Shown here piece after piece: positions 1-7,401 of a stretch of 16,478 nt of DNA. The notes beneath the pieces were generated by a model. That model saw only the letters and a list, made by a program, of their open reading frames with translations, searched no databases and was not told the DNA's origin. The position numbers were made by a program, and so were the translations under genes. Each line of letters begins with the position of its first letter. Positions within the stretch are counted from its first letter, which is position 1. Source of the stretch: an archaeon (GTDB lineage Archaea > Thermoproteota > Nitrososphaeria > Nitrososphaerales > Nitrosopumilaceae); the NCBI GenBank assembly GCA_005240025.1, contig SBBK01000106.1:1-16478 (forward strand), given 5' to 3'.

Positions 1-34
1 GGTCCTGGCCTCCGGCGCCCTAGGGGTTTATTTT

Positions 35-406
35 ATGAAATTAAACTCGCAAGAACAGGAAATTAAATTCGTAGACGGTCCCTCACTTTCCATTCTATCC
101 GACAAAACTGACTATGCACTTGGGGAAAAAGTAACCATAAAACTGGTCAATTCGGGGACTGCCAAAATAACGTTCACAAATGATCTGCCAAGCATACGGA
201 TAAGAGCACTCGATGGCACGGCGCTTTTTTCTATCTCGTTTGACGGACTAAACCTGTCTCCAACACAGGAACACATCTATGAGTGGAACCAGATCAAAGT
301 AGACAATACACAGGTACTTGAAGGTCGCTACGTCATAGATTCGTTTGCATACGACGAAGGCAAACAAAAACTGGGGGATAGCATAACCATAAACATACTC
401 AGGTAG
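35..406 (+). CDS. Hypothetical small beta-sandwich protein (BsuPI-like)
   Basis: Predicted 123-residue protein of unknown function. It is rich in alternating beta-type sequence. A stretch with LGEKVTIKLVNSGT (about residues 29-42) and a later W-N-Q-x-K-V-D ... L-E-G-R-Y-V-I-D stretch (about 84-102) recall the Ig-like fold of the intracellular proteinase inhibitor (BsuPI) family, where a conserved Trp precedes a G-x-Y strand; this is inference from pattern only. With the ATG used here there is no signal peptide or membrane helix, so it would be cytoplasmic. The gene may begin further upstream, because the window starts only 34 nt before the ATG. It lies 38 nt before the inositol-1-phosphate synthase gene in the same direction, but that gene has its own TATA-like box, so co-transcription is uncertain. 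Confidence 0.6.
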   Translation: MKLNSQEQEIKFVDGPSLSILSDKTDYALGEKVTIKLVNSGTAKITFTNDLPSIRIRALDGTALFSISFDGLNLSPTQEHIYEWNQIKVDNTQVLEGRYVIDSFAYDEGKQKLGDSITINILR

Positions 407-410
407 GAAA

Positions 411-418
411 ATTTAAAA
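411..418 (+). promoter_or_regulatory. TATA-like box of the inositol-1-phosphate synthase gene
   Basis: ATTTAAAA, preceded by purine-rich GGAAA as a possible BRE, is centred about 30 nt upstream of the TTG at 445. This predicts transcription starting a few nucleotides before the start codon (near-leaderless mRNA). It sits directly after the stop of the preceding gene. Confidence 0.45.
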
Positions 419-444
419 CAGTTCAGCCAATTCAAAAGTTAGGT

Positions 445-1536
445 TTGGCAAAAAAGATCAAAGTTGGGCTTGTCGGAATAGGAAACTGTTTTTCCGGACT
501 CATTCAGGGGATCGAGTATTATAGGCAAAACCCAAAACAAAGGGTAATCGGAATAATGCATGAAAAAATCGGCAGCTATTCTATTCATGATCTGGATTTT
601 GTTGCCGGCTTTGATGTTGGAGCAAACAAGGTAGGCACGACGATAAATGAGGCAATTTACGCGTACCCAAACATGGTCAACTGGGTTCCAAAAAACAAAA
701 TACCAGAGACAAAGGCACTTGTCCATGAAAGCCCAGCCCTTGACGGAGTGGGAATCTGGGTGGAAAACAGGGTCAGGCCAATCAAGAGCAAAAAATCAAA
801 AGATCAAATCACACAGGAAATTAAAAAGACAATCGAAAAGACTGGTGCCGAGGTAATCGTTTCGTATCTGCCTGTTGGGTCTGAAAAAGCAACACAATAC
901 TGGGCAGAAATGTGCCTTGATACAAACACAGCATTTGTGAATTGCATTCCATCGTTTATTGCGTCTGACAAAAAATGGGGACAAAAATTTGCAGACAAAA
1001 AACTGCCGGTGGTGGGAGATGACATCAAAGGACAGGTTGGCGCAACAATTGTGCACAGGACATTGGCAAGACTTTGCGACGATCGTGGAACAAAGATAGA
1101 GAAAACCTATCAGATTAACGTTGGCGGAAACACCGACTTTTTGAATATGAAAGAACAAGAGCGGCTGGTCAGCAAAAGAATCTCAAAGACAGAAAGCGTA
1201 CAATCCCAGATATCTCAGAGACTTGCAGACGACCAGATCTATGTGGGGCCGTCTGACTTCATTCCGTTTTTGGGCAACACAAAACTGATGTTTATGAGAA
1301 TTGAAGGGCGCCAGTGGGCAAACATTCCATACAACATGGAAGTGAGGCTCGAAGTGGACGACAAGGCAAATTCGGCAGGAATAGTAATCGATGCAGTACG
1401 GCTTGCCAAGCTTGCCCTGGAAAGAAAAATGGGCGGACCAATAATTCCAGCATGCGCTTATCTGATGAAACATCCTCCAAAACAAATGAGCGATCCGCAA
1501 GCCAAGGCAGAACTGGAAAAATTCATCAACGCATAA
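445..1536 (+). CDS. Inositol-1-phosphate (inositol-3-phosphate) synthase
   Basis: Converts D-glucose 6-phosphate to 1L-myo-inositol 1-phosphate with tightly bound NAD+ (EC 5.5.1.4), the committed step to inositol phospholipid head groups in archaea. At 363 residues it is of archaeal length. The N-terminal Rossmann fold carries G-x-G-N-x-x-S (G11-I-G-N-C-F-S17). The family signature GDDIKGQ (191-197), followed by VGATIVHR, forms part of the active site. The downstream NVGGNTDFLNM and DFIPFLGNTKLMFMRIEG stretches are also typical of the dimerisation/catalytic domain. The start is TTG; the next codons give AKKIKVGLVG, the expected beginning of the NAD fold, and the TATA-like box about 30 nt upstream agrees. 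It precedes a tRNA gene with its own promoter, so it is probably monocistronic. Confidence 0.93.
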   Translation: MAKKIKVGLVGIGNCFSGLIQGIEYYRQNPKQRVIGIMHEKIGSYSIHDLDFVAGFDVGANKVGTTINEAIYAYPNMVNWVPKNKIPETKALVHESPALDGVGIWVENRVRPIKSKKSKDQITQEIKKTIEKTGAEVIVSYLPVGSEKATQYWAEMCLDTNTAFVNCIPSFIASDKKWGQKFADKKLPVVGDDIKGQVGATIVHRTLARLCDDRGTKIEKTYQINVGGNTDFLNMKEQERLVSKRISKTESVQSQISQRLADDQIYVGPSDFIPFLGNTKLMFMRIEGRQWANIPYNMEVRLEVDDKANSAGIVIDAVRLAKLALERKMGGPIIPACAYLMKHPPKQMSDPQAKAELEKFINA

Positions 1537-1560
1537 GCAATTTTTGAACTAGAAAATCAC

Positions 1561-1568
1561 TATATAAT
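1561..1568 (+). promoter_or_regulatory. TATA box of the tRNA-Ser gene
   Basis: TATATAAT, preceded by AAAATCAC, lies about 38 nt upstream of the tRNA 5' end. Initiation about 25 nt downstream would give a short 5' leader containing the inverted repeat TTGTC (1586-1590) / GACAA (1596-1600), to be removed by RNase P. Confidence 0.5.
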
Positions 1569-1602
1569 CAGATTTTGAATGGTTCTTGTCCAAAAGACAA
1601 AT

Positions 1603-1706
1603 GCCGAGGTCGCCTAGTCTGGTAGGGCGCGCGCCTGGAATTTCCAAAAAACCATAAAGCGCGTACTCGCAAGGGTTCGAGAGTTCAAATCTCTCTCTCG
1701 GCGCCA
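1603..1706 (+). tRNA. tRNA-Ser (anticodon GGA), intron-containing, CCA encoded
   Basis: A full class II cloverleaf can be drawn by hand. The acceptor GCCGAGG (1603-1609) pairs with TCTCGGC (1696-1702). The D stem is GCCT/GGGC with GG in the loop at 1621-1622. The anticodon stem CGCGC (1630-1634) pairs with GCGCG (1659-1663). The anticodon GGA is at 1637-1639. A 15-nt variable arm (1664-1678) has an ACTC/GGGT stem closed by a GCAA tetraloop. The T stem GAGAG/CTCTC holds TTCAAAT. The discriminator is G1703, as expected for serine, and CCA is encoded at 1704-1706. The anticodon loop is interrupted after position 37 by a 17-nt intron. The mature product is 87 nt and reads UCC/UCU codons. Confidence 0.93.
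1641..1657 (+). other. Archaeal tRNA intron (canonical position 37/38)
   Basis: The 17 nt tttccaaaaaaccataa interrupt the anticodon loop between A37 (1640) and A38 (1658). A relaxed bulge-helix-bulge can be formed: anticodon-loop bases T-G-G (1636-1638) pair with CCA (1652-1654), giving bulges AA|T at the 5' splice site and AA|A at the 3' splice site for the tRNA splicing endonuclease. The expected fourth central pair (C1635 with T1655) is a mismatch, and the inner helix is only two T-A pairs. The boundaries follow from the intact CGCGC/GCGCG anticodon stem. Confidence 0.85.
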
Positions 1707-1713
1707 TTTCCAT

Positions 1714-1722
1714 AATAAATTA
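1714..1722 (+). promoter_or_regulatory. TATA-like box of the FAD oxidoreductase gene
   Basis: AATAAATTA is centred about 27 nt before the GTG start at 1745, the usual spacing for a leaderless thaumarchaeal transcript. It lies 8 nt after the tRNA. Confidence 0.4.
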
Positions 1723-1744
1723 ATGATTCAGTATTGTTGCATTT

Positions 1745-3055
1745 GTGTTGAAATTTGATTTTGCCATAATCGGCAGCGGGGTCCTTGGAACGACAATCTC
1801 ATACTGGCTTTCACTGTATGAAACGAGTGTGTGCGTAATTGACAAGGAAAACAAAATAGCCGCACACGCAAGCAGCAAAAACACGGGCGTGGTCCACTCG
1901 CCATTTTATCTGGACCCGCAAAAAAGAAAAAAAATAGCCAAAGCTGCACTAATATCCCACGATCTGTGGCGGGATTTTGCAAAATCAAGGAACATCCCAT
2001 GGAAAGAGTGTGGAACAATCGAAGTAGCACTGGATGAAAAGCAACACAAAACCTTGGAAAAATACCTAAAGTGGGGACACCAAAACGGAATCTCGAACAG
2101 CGAGCTAGAACTCTTAGACTCTGGCGAGGTTGCAAAAAAAGAACCACACATCAAATGCCATTCCGGAATTTATTGCAGTCGTGACGTTTCCACAGATTAT
2201 GGCGCACTTACAAACGAGCTAGGCAAAATCTCAGAAAAAAACGGAACCAGGTTCCTCTTGGGAACCAAAGTCCAAGACATCAAAAACACCTATTATGGAA
2301 CAAAAATAATCCTTCCAGGCTCAGAACTAGAGTGCAAATTTCTCATAAACTGTGCAGGTGGGTATTCGCTAAACATGGCAACAAAGATGGGCCTTGCCAC
2401 GGATTATTCTGTTTTGCACTTTAGGGGCGAATACTGGATTGCTGATGCATCCATTGCAAATCTGGTAAATACAAACGTCTACTCTGTTGCAAAATTCTCA
2501 AACTTTCCATTCCTGGATCCGCACTGGATTAAAAGATCAAATGGCCAGACCGAGATAGGGCCTAATGCAGTCCCGGTGGCAGATGCAGAAACATATTCGG
2601 GATACGTGGGAAGCGTGCCAAAAACACTATCCAGGCTAAAAGAGATTCTCTCTGGAAATCCGCGAAAACTCCTTTTTAATTCCGAGTTTTTGACACTCGT
2701 CTCAAAAGAATGGAAAAGCTCGTTATCCAAATCCGCAATGGTCAGCCGCGTAAGGCAGTTTATTCCAGCAATAAAGCCAGCAAATTTCACAAGACGTGGA
2801 ACCGCAGGAATCCGAAGCCCAATAATTACAAAAAATGGTGAGTTTTTGTCTGAAATCCTGGAACTGGAATCTGAAAACTCACTTCATGTTGTCAATTACA
2901 ACTCCCCGGGTGCTACGGGCGCACCGGCATATGCAGCATTTTTAGTAAAAAAACTACAAGATGGCGGATTTGTCAACTATCCAAGTAAACCAGATAAAGG
3001 AATCTGGAATTTTCAAAAAATCCTCGAGGAAATGCCCCATCAAAATTCATATTGA
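1745..3055 (+). CDS. FAD-dependent oxidoreductase, L-2-hydroxyglutarate oxidase-like
   Basis: Member of the DAO/LhgO flavoprotein family (436 residues). LhgO-type enzymes oxidise L-2-hydroxyglutarate, a by-product of malate dehydrogenase acting on 2-oxoglutarate, back to 2-oxoglutarate. Visible features: the dinucleotide-binding G-x-G-x-x-G (G10-S-G-V-L-G15), a following acidic strand end (VCVIDKE), an S-S-K-N-T-G-V-V-H-S motif near residues 43-52 that matches the family's N-S-G-V-I-H flavin region, and a C-terminal SPGATG (387-392) FAD contact. The GTG at 1745 is chosen from TATA spacing; TTG at 1748 would change only one residue. It is followed after 9 nt by a small Cys/His protein, suggesting co-transcription. 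Nearby hydroxyacid and oxoacid enzymes fit a role around 2-oxoglutarate. The exact substrate is inferred; another FAD amine or hydroxyacid oxidase is possible. Confidence 0.78.
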   Translation: MLKFDFAIIGSGVLGTTISYWLSLYETSVCVIDKENKIAAHASSKNTGVVHSPFYLDPQKRKKIAKAALISHDLWRDFAKSRNIPWKECGTIEVALDEKQHKTLEKYLKWGHQNGISNSELELLDSGEVAKKEPHIKCHSGIYCSRDVSTDYGALTNELGKISEKNGTRFLLGTKVQDIKNTYYGTKIILPGSELECKFLINCAGGYSLNMATKMGLATDYSVLHFRGEYWIADASIANLVNTNVYSVAKFSNFPFLDPHWIKRSNGQTEIGPNAVPVADAETYSGYVGSVPKTLSRLKEILSGNPRKLLFNSEFLTLVSKEWKSSLSKSAMVSRVRQFIPAIKPANFTRRGTAGIRSPIITKNGEFLSEILELESENSLHVVNYNSPGATGAPAYAAFLVKKLQDGGFVNYPSKPDKGIWNFQKILEEMPHQNSY

Positions 3056-3064
3056 TTTGCCGAG

Positions 3065-3337
3065 ATGAAAAAATTATTGCTCCCTGATAAATGCTCAATC
3101 AAAGAAAATGGCCGCAGCTGTGTCAACCCACCAGAACATGTCATCTCGGTTGTGACACACCAGGATGAATACATGATAGGGGTATGCTGCGAAAACCACA
3201 AAAACCTGATATCTGGCAAACTCGAATCGCTCCAAAGGGAAGGAAAAATCCCTCAGGGGAAAATTAATTTTGTAAAGCTAAAGGCAGTGGGTACCGATTG
3301 CATAAGGTCAAGCCCAGATGATCTGATTCATCTCTGA
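3065..3337 (+). CDS. Small Cys/His protein, possible zinc-binding, unknown function
   Basis: A 90-residue protein not assigned to a known family. C10 and C19 (C-x8-C), then C41-C42 and H45 in an I-G-V-C-C-E-N-H motif, could form one metal site of treble-clef type; this is inference. The middle contains NPPEHVISV, and the C-terminal half is basic and probably helical (KLESLQREGK). There is no signal peptide or membrane segment. It starts with ATG 9 nt after the stop of the FAD oxidoreductase without its own clear TATA box, so it is probably the second gene of that transcript and might act with it. It ends head-on, 1 nt short of the stop of the dehydrogenase on the other strand. Confidence 0.65.
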   Translation: MKKLLLPDKCSIKENGRSCVNPPEHVISVVTHQDEYMIGVCCENHKNLISGKLESLQREGKIPQGKINFVKLKAVGTDCIRSSPDDLIHL

Positions 3338-3363
3338 ATCAGACCGAGTAGATCATCTTTTTT
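3317..3363. terminator. Hairpin plus T-run between convergent genes
   Basis: Nested inverted repeats: the outer GATGAT (3317-3322) pairs with ATCATC (3352-3357), and the inner CTGATTC (3323-3329) pairs with GAATCAG (3336-3342). A run of six T follows (3358-3363) on the plus strand. The structure spans both stop codons of a convergent pair. It could end plus-strand transcription directly and stabilise minus-strand 3' ends. Archaeal termination usually depends on the T-run, so the hairpin's role is inferred. Confidence 0.5.
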
Positions 3364-4304
3364 CCTTCCAGCCCTAAAACCAAGTTCTGCACTGTTATCG
3401 CTGCCATTTTTTTTCTGGTTTCGGCAGTCGAGCTTCCGATGTGGGGTGTCAGAACAACATTTTGCATTTCTGTCAATGCGTGGTGTCTGCCTATCGGTTC
3501 CATTTCAAAGACATCAAGGGCAGCACCTGCGATATTCCTTGCCTTGAGTGCTCTTACCAGATCCACCTCGTTGATTATTTTGCCCCGTGCAGTATTGACC
3601 AAAAGCGCAGTTTTTTTCATTTTCTTGAGGACATTCTTGTTGATCATACCTTCTGTTTGCTCTGTATATGGCACGTGAATTGAGAAAATGTCGCTTGTTT
3701 TGATCAGCTCCGGAAAGCTGACGTATCTGGCATGCAGCTTTCTTTCCAAACTATGCGGCAGATTCTTCCGGTTGTGATAAACTATCTTCATTCCGAACGC
3801 GCGAGCCCTTTCTGAAACTGCCTGCCCAATCCGTCCCATCCCTAAAACTCCCAATGTCTTTCCTTCTAGGTCATTTCCAACATAGTCATATGCACCAAAA
3901 ATGACCCTCCAGTCCCCTTTTCTTATCAGCCTGTCCCCCTCACTTATTCTCCGCACCAAATCAAGTATCAGTCCAACAGTAAGGTCTGCAGTTGCATTTG
4001 TGAGCACCTCCGGCGTATATCCTATTTTGATTTGGTGTTCCCTGGCTGCCTTGATATCAATGTGATCAAAACCTACGCTGTAAGTACTGATCACTTTTAG
4101 CTTTTGCGCACATTTGATTATGTCGCTATCTATAATATCATAAGGGAAACAGACAAGTCCGTCCACATTTCTGATTTTTTGTGCAAGCAGTTTCTTTGGC
4201 ATGGGGATCTTGCCCTGATGTACAAACACCCGGTATCTTCTTTGTAATTCTTTGAGTGCAAAATCGTGGAGCTTACGGGTGAGCAGGACCTGCAGTTTTT
4301 TCAC
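3339..4304 (-). CDS. D-isomer-specific 2-hydroxyacid dehydrogenase (glyoxylate/hydroxypyruvate reductase-like)
   Basis: NAD(P)H-dependent reductase interconverting 2-oxoacids and D-2-hydroxyacids, most like glyoxylate/hydroxypyruvate (D-glycerate) dehydrogenases. The 321 residues have the family layout: a substrate domain with TYSVGFDHIDIKAA (74-87), a Rossmann domain with G155-M-G-R-I-G160, and the catalytic triad Arg240 (in NTARG), Glu269 (in VFEMEP) and His288 (in PHIGS). All key residues are present. The start is GTG at 4304. A nearby ATG overlaps it in another frame, and the TATA-like box at 4326-4334 is 26 nt upstream. It is divergent from the 2-oxoacid oxidoreductase operon and convergent with the flavoprotein transcript. 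The true substrate (glyoxylate, hydroxypyruvate or 2-oxoglutarate) cannot be told from sequence alone. Confidence 0.9.
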   Translation of the reverse strand: MKKLQVLLTRKLHDFALKELQRRYRVFVHQGKIPMPKKLLAQKIRNVDGLVCFPYDIIDSDIIKCAQKLKVISTYSVGFDHIDIKAAREHQIKIGYTPEVLTNATADLTVGLILDLVRRISEGDRLIRKGDWRVIFGAYDYVGNDLEGKTLGVLGMGRIGQAVSERARAFGMKIVYHNRKNLPHSLERKLHARYVSFPELIKTSDIFSIHVPYTEQTEGMINKNVLKKMKKTALLVNTARGKIINEVDLVRALKARNIAGAALDVFEMEPIGRHHALTEMQNVVLTPHIGSSTAETRKKMAAITVQNLVLGLEGKKMIYSV

Positions 4305-4325
4305 TCATGCTACACAAACTCAAAT

Positions 4326-4334
4326 CTTTATAAC
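4326..4334. promoter_or_regulatory. Shared, apparently bidirectional TATA box
   Basis: CTTTATAAC reads as TTTATAA on the plus strand and TTATAAA on the minus strand. Its centre is 27 nt from the TTG at 4357 and 26 nt from the GTG at 4304, the leaderless spacing on both sides. No second TATA-like box is evident in the 52-nt space between the two start codons. Confidence 0.5.
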
Positions 4335-4356
4335 ATTTCCCACCAAACAGGTAATA

Positions 4357-4488
4357 TTGGAAGACGAAGCGTTTGCACTGTGCGTAGAATGCGGAAACGC
4401 CATTGAAAAATGCGTCTGCGTCTGCCCGTATTGCGGCGAACGGGACAAATGCGAGTGCGCTCTTTTTGAGGCAGCTACAGGCGGATGA
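4357..4488 (+). CDS. Eight-cysteine 43-residue protein, first gene of the oxoacid oxidoreductase operon
   Basis: Very small acidic protein with eight cysteines: C9-x2-C12, C19-x-C21-x-C23-x2-C26 and C32-x-C34. A CPYCG knuckle is at 23-27. This could bind two Zn2+ ions or Fe-S clusters; which one is unknown. The open frame extends upstream to 4252, but that part overlaps the start of the divergent dehydrogenase gene and reads like its shadow. TTG at 4357 fits the TATA box 27 nt upstream and yields LEDEAFALC as N-terminus. The stop overlaps the next start as ATGA, indicating coupled translation with the oxidoreductase gamma-alpha subunit. A role as electron-transfer or assembly partner is inference from this coupling. 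Confidence 0.7.
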   Translation: MEDEAFALCVECGNAIEKCVCVCPYCGERDKCECALFEAATGG

Positions 4489-6392
4489 CATTGGCTTCAA
4501 ACGAAATCAGCTGGCTAATTGGAGGCCCGCAGGGAAGCGGAGTAGAGTCTGCGGCAAACATCTTTTCTCGTGCCTGCGCCACACTGGGATACCAAATATT
4601 TGGGAAAAGAGAATATTACTCAAACATCAAAGGGGAACACAGCTATTTTGTGGTGCGGGTATCTGACAAGACAATCCGCTCAAACATAAACCAAGTTAAT
4701 CTGATGGTGGCCTTTGATGCCGAAACCGTCTTCAGACATTATTCCGAGGTCATAAAAGGAGGTACAATCATATGTGATTTAGATCTATTTGACGCAAAAT
4801 TAGACGAAGTACGCACAATTGACGCCCCATTCAGGGCGCGTCTTTTGGATCAGCTAAACAAAGACAGCATCATAGTTCAGGACGTTTTGGATTTGGCAAA
4901 GCAAAACGGGGTAAGACTGTGCCCAATCTCATTTAGGTCTGTATTGTCAAGTGTTGCCGATCAGCTCAAGATGCCACATCTGAAAGGCATGATAAGGTTG
5001 TTCAATGTTCTGGGAGTGTCGTTTTCACTAGGCATTATGAAAATGCCGTCCCAGTCGCTACTGGAATCCATTGATGCAACTTTTGCAAAAAAACAATCTG
5101 TTGCGGAACTAAACAAAAACGCGGCAAGCTATGCGTACAATTATGCGGCTGCAAAATTTGACGATTTTCCACGCCTGCTCAAGCCTACAAGTAAAAATCC
5201 TCAAACAATTCTGGTTCAAGGACACCAGGGCACCGCTCTGGGTAAAATGGCATGTGGTTGCCGATTCCAGTCGTACTATCCTATCACTCCCGCATCTGAC
5301 GAAAGTGTGTTTTTGGAATCAAACGAGATCCTAGATGTCAAAGAGAACAGACCGGGCTCAACTCTTGTGATACAGACAGAAGATGAGATATCTGCAATGG
5401 GTATGATGATTGGCAGTGCCCTCACAGGCACGCGTTCCTCTACTTCTACATCAGGCCCGGGTTTTTCACTCATGGCGGAGGCACTGGGCTGGGCTGGAAT
5501 AAACGAGGTTCCGATTGTAATTACCCTGTACCAGAGAAGCGGACCGTCTACTGGCCTTCCCACGCGACACGGACAGGATGATCTGCTTTTTGCAATTCAT
5601 GCAGGGCACGGCGAATTTCCAAAAATTGTCTATGCATCAGGCGATGTGGAAGAAAGCTTCTACGACACTGGCCGGTGTTTCAATTATGCAGATGAATTCC
5701 AGCTTCCAGTCATACACATGATGGACAAGTTCTTGACAAGTTCGGTTGTCACCTGCAAAAAATTTGATGTGGACAAAATTACCATAAGCCGCGGAAAACT
5801 GCTTGAAAAAATAGACGGCAAATACAAAAGATTTGCATTTACCGAAGATAACATCTCGCCCAGATCAAAGCTCGGACTTGAAGGCGGGATATTTTGGAAC
5901 ACTGGCGATGAAAGCGACGAAGAAGGTCACATCACCGAAGATCCAGAGGTGCGAATAAAAAAGATGGACAAGCGCAACTCTAAACTATCTGTAGTGTTAC
6001 AGAAAATTCCGCAAGACGAGCAGGCAGTATCATTTGGCTCCTTGGACACATGTGTGATAAGCTGGGGTTCGCCAAAGGGGCCAATTCTTGATGCCCTTGA
6101 GATGCTAAAAGAGGAAAAAATTGAGGTCGGATTCATCCAAGTCAAACTTTTGCATCCGTTTCCTGCGGACCGGGTGAAATCACTGTTAAAAGGAGTCAAA
6201 ATACTAGTTGACATTGAGGCAAACCAAACGGGCCAGCTTGGGCAGCTTTTGAAGCAACATGTGTGTGAACCGGATTATTACGTACTCAAATACACGGGAA
6301 GGCCAATGACATCTACTGAGATATATGAATCGCTAAAAAAGATAACAGAAAAAAAGGCGCAAAAAAGGCAGGTGTTACGTCATGGAGCTTAA
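4485..6392 (+). CDS. korA: 2-oxoacid:ferredoxin oxidoreductase, fused gamma-alpha subunit
   Basis: Large subunit of a CoA-dependent 2-oxoacid:ferredoxin oxidoreductase (2-oxoglutarate or pyruvate to acyl-CoA, CO2 and reduced ferredoxin). The 635 residues are arranged as in Sulfolobus-type enzymes. The gamma domain comes first (about 10-200, with [18 protein letters not shown] and the [16 protein letters not shown] region). The alpha/pyrimidine domain follows, with Y265-P-I-T-P269, then [20 protein letters not shown] and [17 protein letters not shown] transketolase C-like part follows, near [19 protein letters not shown] (about 524-542). The gene overlaps the Cys-rich ORF by 4 nt and the beta-subunit gene by 11 nt, so the three form one operon. 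In ammonia oxidisers a 2-oxoglutarate role in the partial TCA cycle is likely, but substrate is not proven by sequence. The symbol reflects that inference. Confidence 0.92.
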   Translation: MTLASNEISWLIGGPQGSGVESAANIFSRACATLGYQIFGKREYYSNIKGEHSYFVVRVSDKTIRSNINQVNLMVAFDAETVFRHYSEVIKGGTIICDLDLFDAKLDEVRTIDAPFRARLLDQLNKDSIIVQDVLDLAKQNGVRLCPISFRSVLSSVADQLKMPHLKGMIRLFNVLGVSFSLGIMKMPSQSLLESIDATFAKKQSVAELNKNAASYAYNYAAAKFDDFPRLLKPTSKNPQTILVQGHQGTALGKMACGCRFQSYYPITPASDESVFLESNEILDVKENRPGSTLVIQTEDEISAMGMMIGSALTGTRSSTSTSGPGFSLMAEALGWAGINEVPIVITLYQRSGPSTGLPTRHGQDDLLFAIHAGHGEFPKIVYASGDVEESFYDTGRCFNYADEFQLPVIHMMDKFLTSSVVTCKKFDVDKITISRGKLLEKIDGKYKRFAFTEDNISPRSKLGLEGGIFWNTGDESDEEGHITEDPEVRIKKMDKRNSKLSVVLQKIPQDEQAVSFGSLDTCVISWGSPKGPILDALEMLKEEKIEVGFIQVKLLHPFPADRVKSLLKGVKILVDIEANQTGQLGQLLKQHVCEPDYYVLKYTGRPMTSTEIYESLKKITEKKAQKRQVLRHGA

Positions 6393-7347
6393 GGTGGGGG
6401 ACTACAAAACCGAGGTGCACAATGATTGGTGCTCGGCCTGCGGCGATTTCGGTATTGTCAACGCAATCCAGATGGCGTTATGTGAAATGCAAATACCGCG
6501 CCACAGGGCAGCAATATTTTCTGGAATAGGCTGCTCCGGCAAAACGTCACACTTTGTCAATGTTTTTGGAGTCCACACATTACACGGCCGAGTCCTGACA
6601 TTCGCACAAGGGGCGAAGCTCGCAAATCCAGACATGGAAATAATTGCTGTGGGTGGGGATGGTGATGGTCTGGGAATTGGCGCAGGCCACTTTGTTGCAG
6701 CAGGCAGGAGAAATCTGGATCTCACATATATCATCTTCAACAACGGAGTATACGGATTAACAAAGGGTCAAGCTTCCCCTACATTGAAGCTTGGAGAAAA
6801 AACAAAATCACTTCCCACACCAAACATAAACTACAATGTAAACCCAATTGGTCTTGCAATAGCAAGCGGGTTTACATTTGTCGCAAGGGGATATGCGTAT
6901 GATGTTCGATACCTCAAAGACCTCATAGTTGCCGCAGTAAGACATAAGGGCCTTGCATTTTTGGATGTCTTGCAGCCATGTCCAACGTATAACGACATCA
7001 ACACCAGGGACTGGTATGCTGGCCAAGACCAAACAGACGAAATCACGCAAAAACCAAGGCCGAGAATCTACAAACTCGAAGACACAGATTATGACCCTGT
7101 AGTACATTATGACGAAGAATCCGAGCTAAATGAAAAGCTGACGCAGGCCCTCATAAAATCGCTGGAATGGGATACCAAAATCCCGACAGGCATATTTTAC
7201 AAAAACGAGATAATAAGCCAATACGACAGAAGAATAATGGACAAGATTCCAAACTATTTGGAAAATCCGCCTGCCTGCCAGTGTATTTCGGCAAGCGGGA
7301 GGCCCACAACCGATTTATCAAAGATTTTAGATTCCTTATCTGTTTAA
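6382..7347 (+). CDS. korB: 2-oxoacid:ferredoxin oxidoreductase, beta subunit
   Basis: Thiamine-diphosphate-binding subunit (321 residues) that completes the two-subunit oxidoreductase with the preceding gene. Four cysteines sit at the positions that hold the single [4Fe-4S] cluster in archaeal two-subunit enzymes: C17 and C20 (WCSACGDFG), C51 (SGIGCSGK) and C200 (LQPCP). The TPP/Mg site is [13 protein letters not shown] (91-103), followed by [11 protein letters not shown] (120-130). No ferredoxin-like delta subunit is encoded next to it. ATG at 6382 overlaps the end of the alpha gene by 11 nt; a purine-rich GCAGGTG about 10 nt upstream may act as ribosome binding site. Last gene of the operon; a promoter-like sequence for the next gene follows. 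Confidence 0.93.
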   Translation: MELKVGDYKTEVHNDWCSACGDFGIVNAIQMALCEMQIPRHRAAIFSGIGCSGKTSHFVNVFGVHTLHGRVLTFAQGAKLANPDMEIIAVGGDGDGLGIGAGHFVAAGRRNLDLTYIIFNNGVYGLTKGQASPTLKLGEKTKSLPTPNINYNVNPIGLAIASGFTFVARGYAYDVRYLKDLIVAAVRHKGLAFLDVLQPCPTYNDINTRDWYAGQDQTDEITQKPRPRIYKLEDTDYDPVVHYDEESELNEKLTQALIKSLEWDTKIPTGIFYKNEIISQYDRRIMDKIPNYLENPPACQCISASGRPTTDLSKILDSLSV

Positions 7348-7367
7348 AGTGTGAATTATGCGTCTAC

Positions 7368-7375
7368 AAATATTA
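7368..7375 (+). promoter_or_regulatory. TATA-like box before the 144-residue unknown gene
   Basis: AAATATTA is centred about 30 nt before the TTG at 7402. Spacing fits the other promoters in this window, but the box itself is weak. Confidence 0.3.
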
Positions 7376-7401
7376 GCAAGTAATGTAGAAGGTTATGCTA
7401 A

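Noticed and set aside
1..34. GC-rich start (GGTCCTGGCCTCCGGCGCCC then T-rich) as the 3' end of a tRNA or other stable RNA
   Set aside because: Aligning CTCCGGC-G-CC as acceptor 3' strand puts G, not the invariant A, at T-loop position 58, and the 5' half is outside the window. Nothing more can be supported.
4252..4356. Upstream extension of the eight-cysteine ORF
   Set aside because: It overlaps the 5' end of the divergent dehydrogenase gene and the shared TATA box; its translation has no resemblance to the cysteine-rich part.
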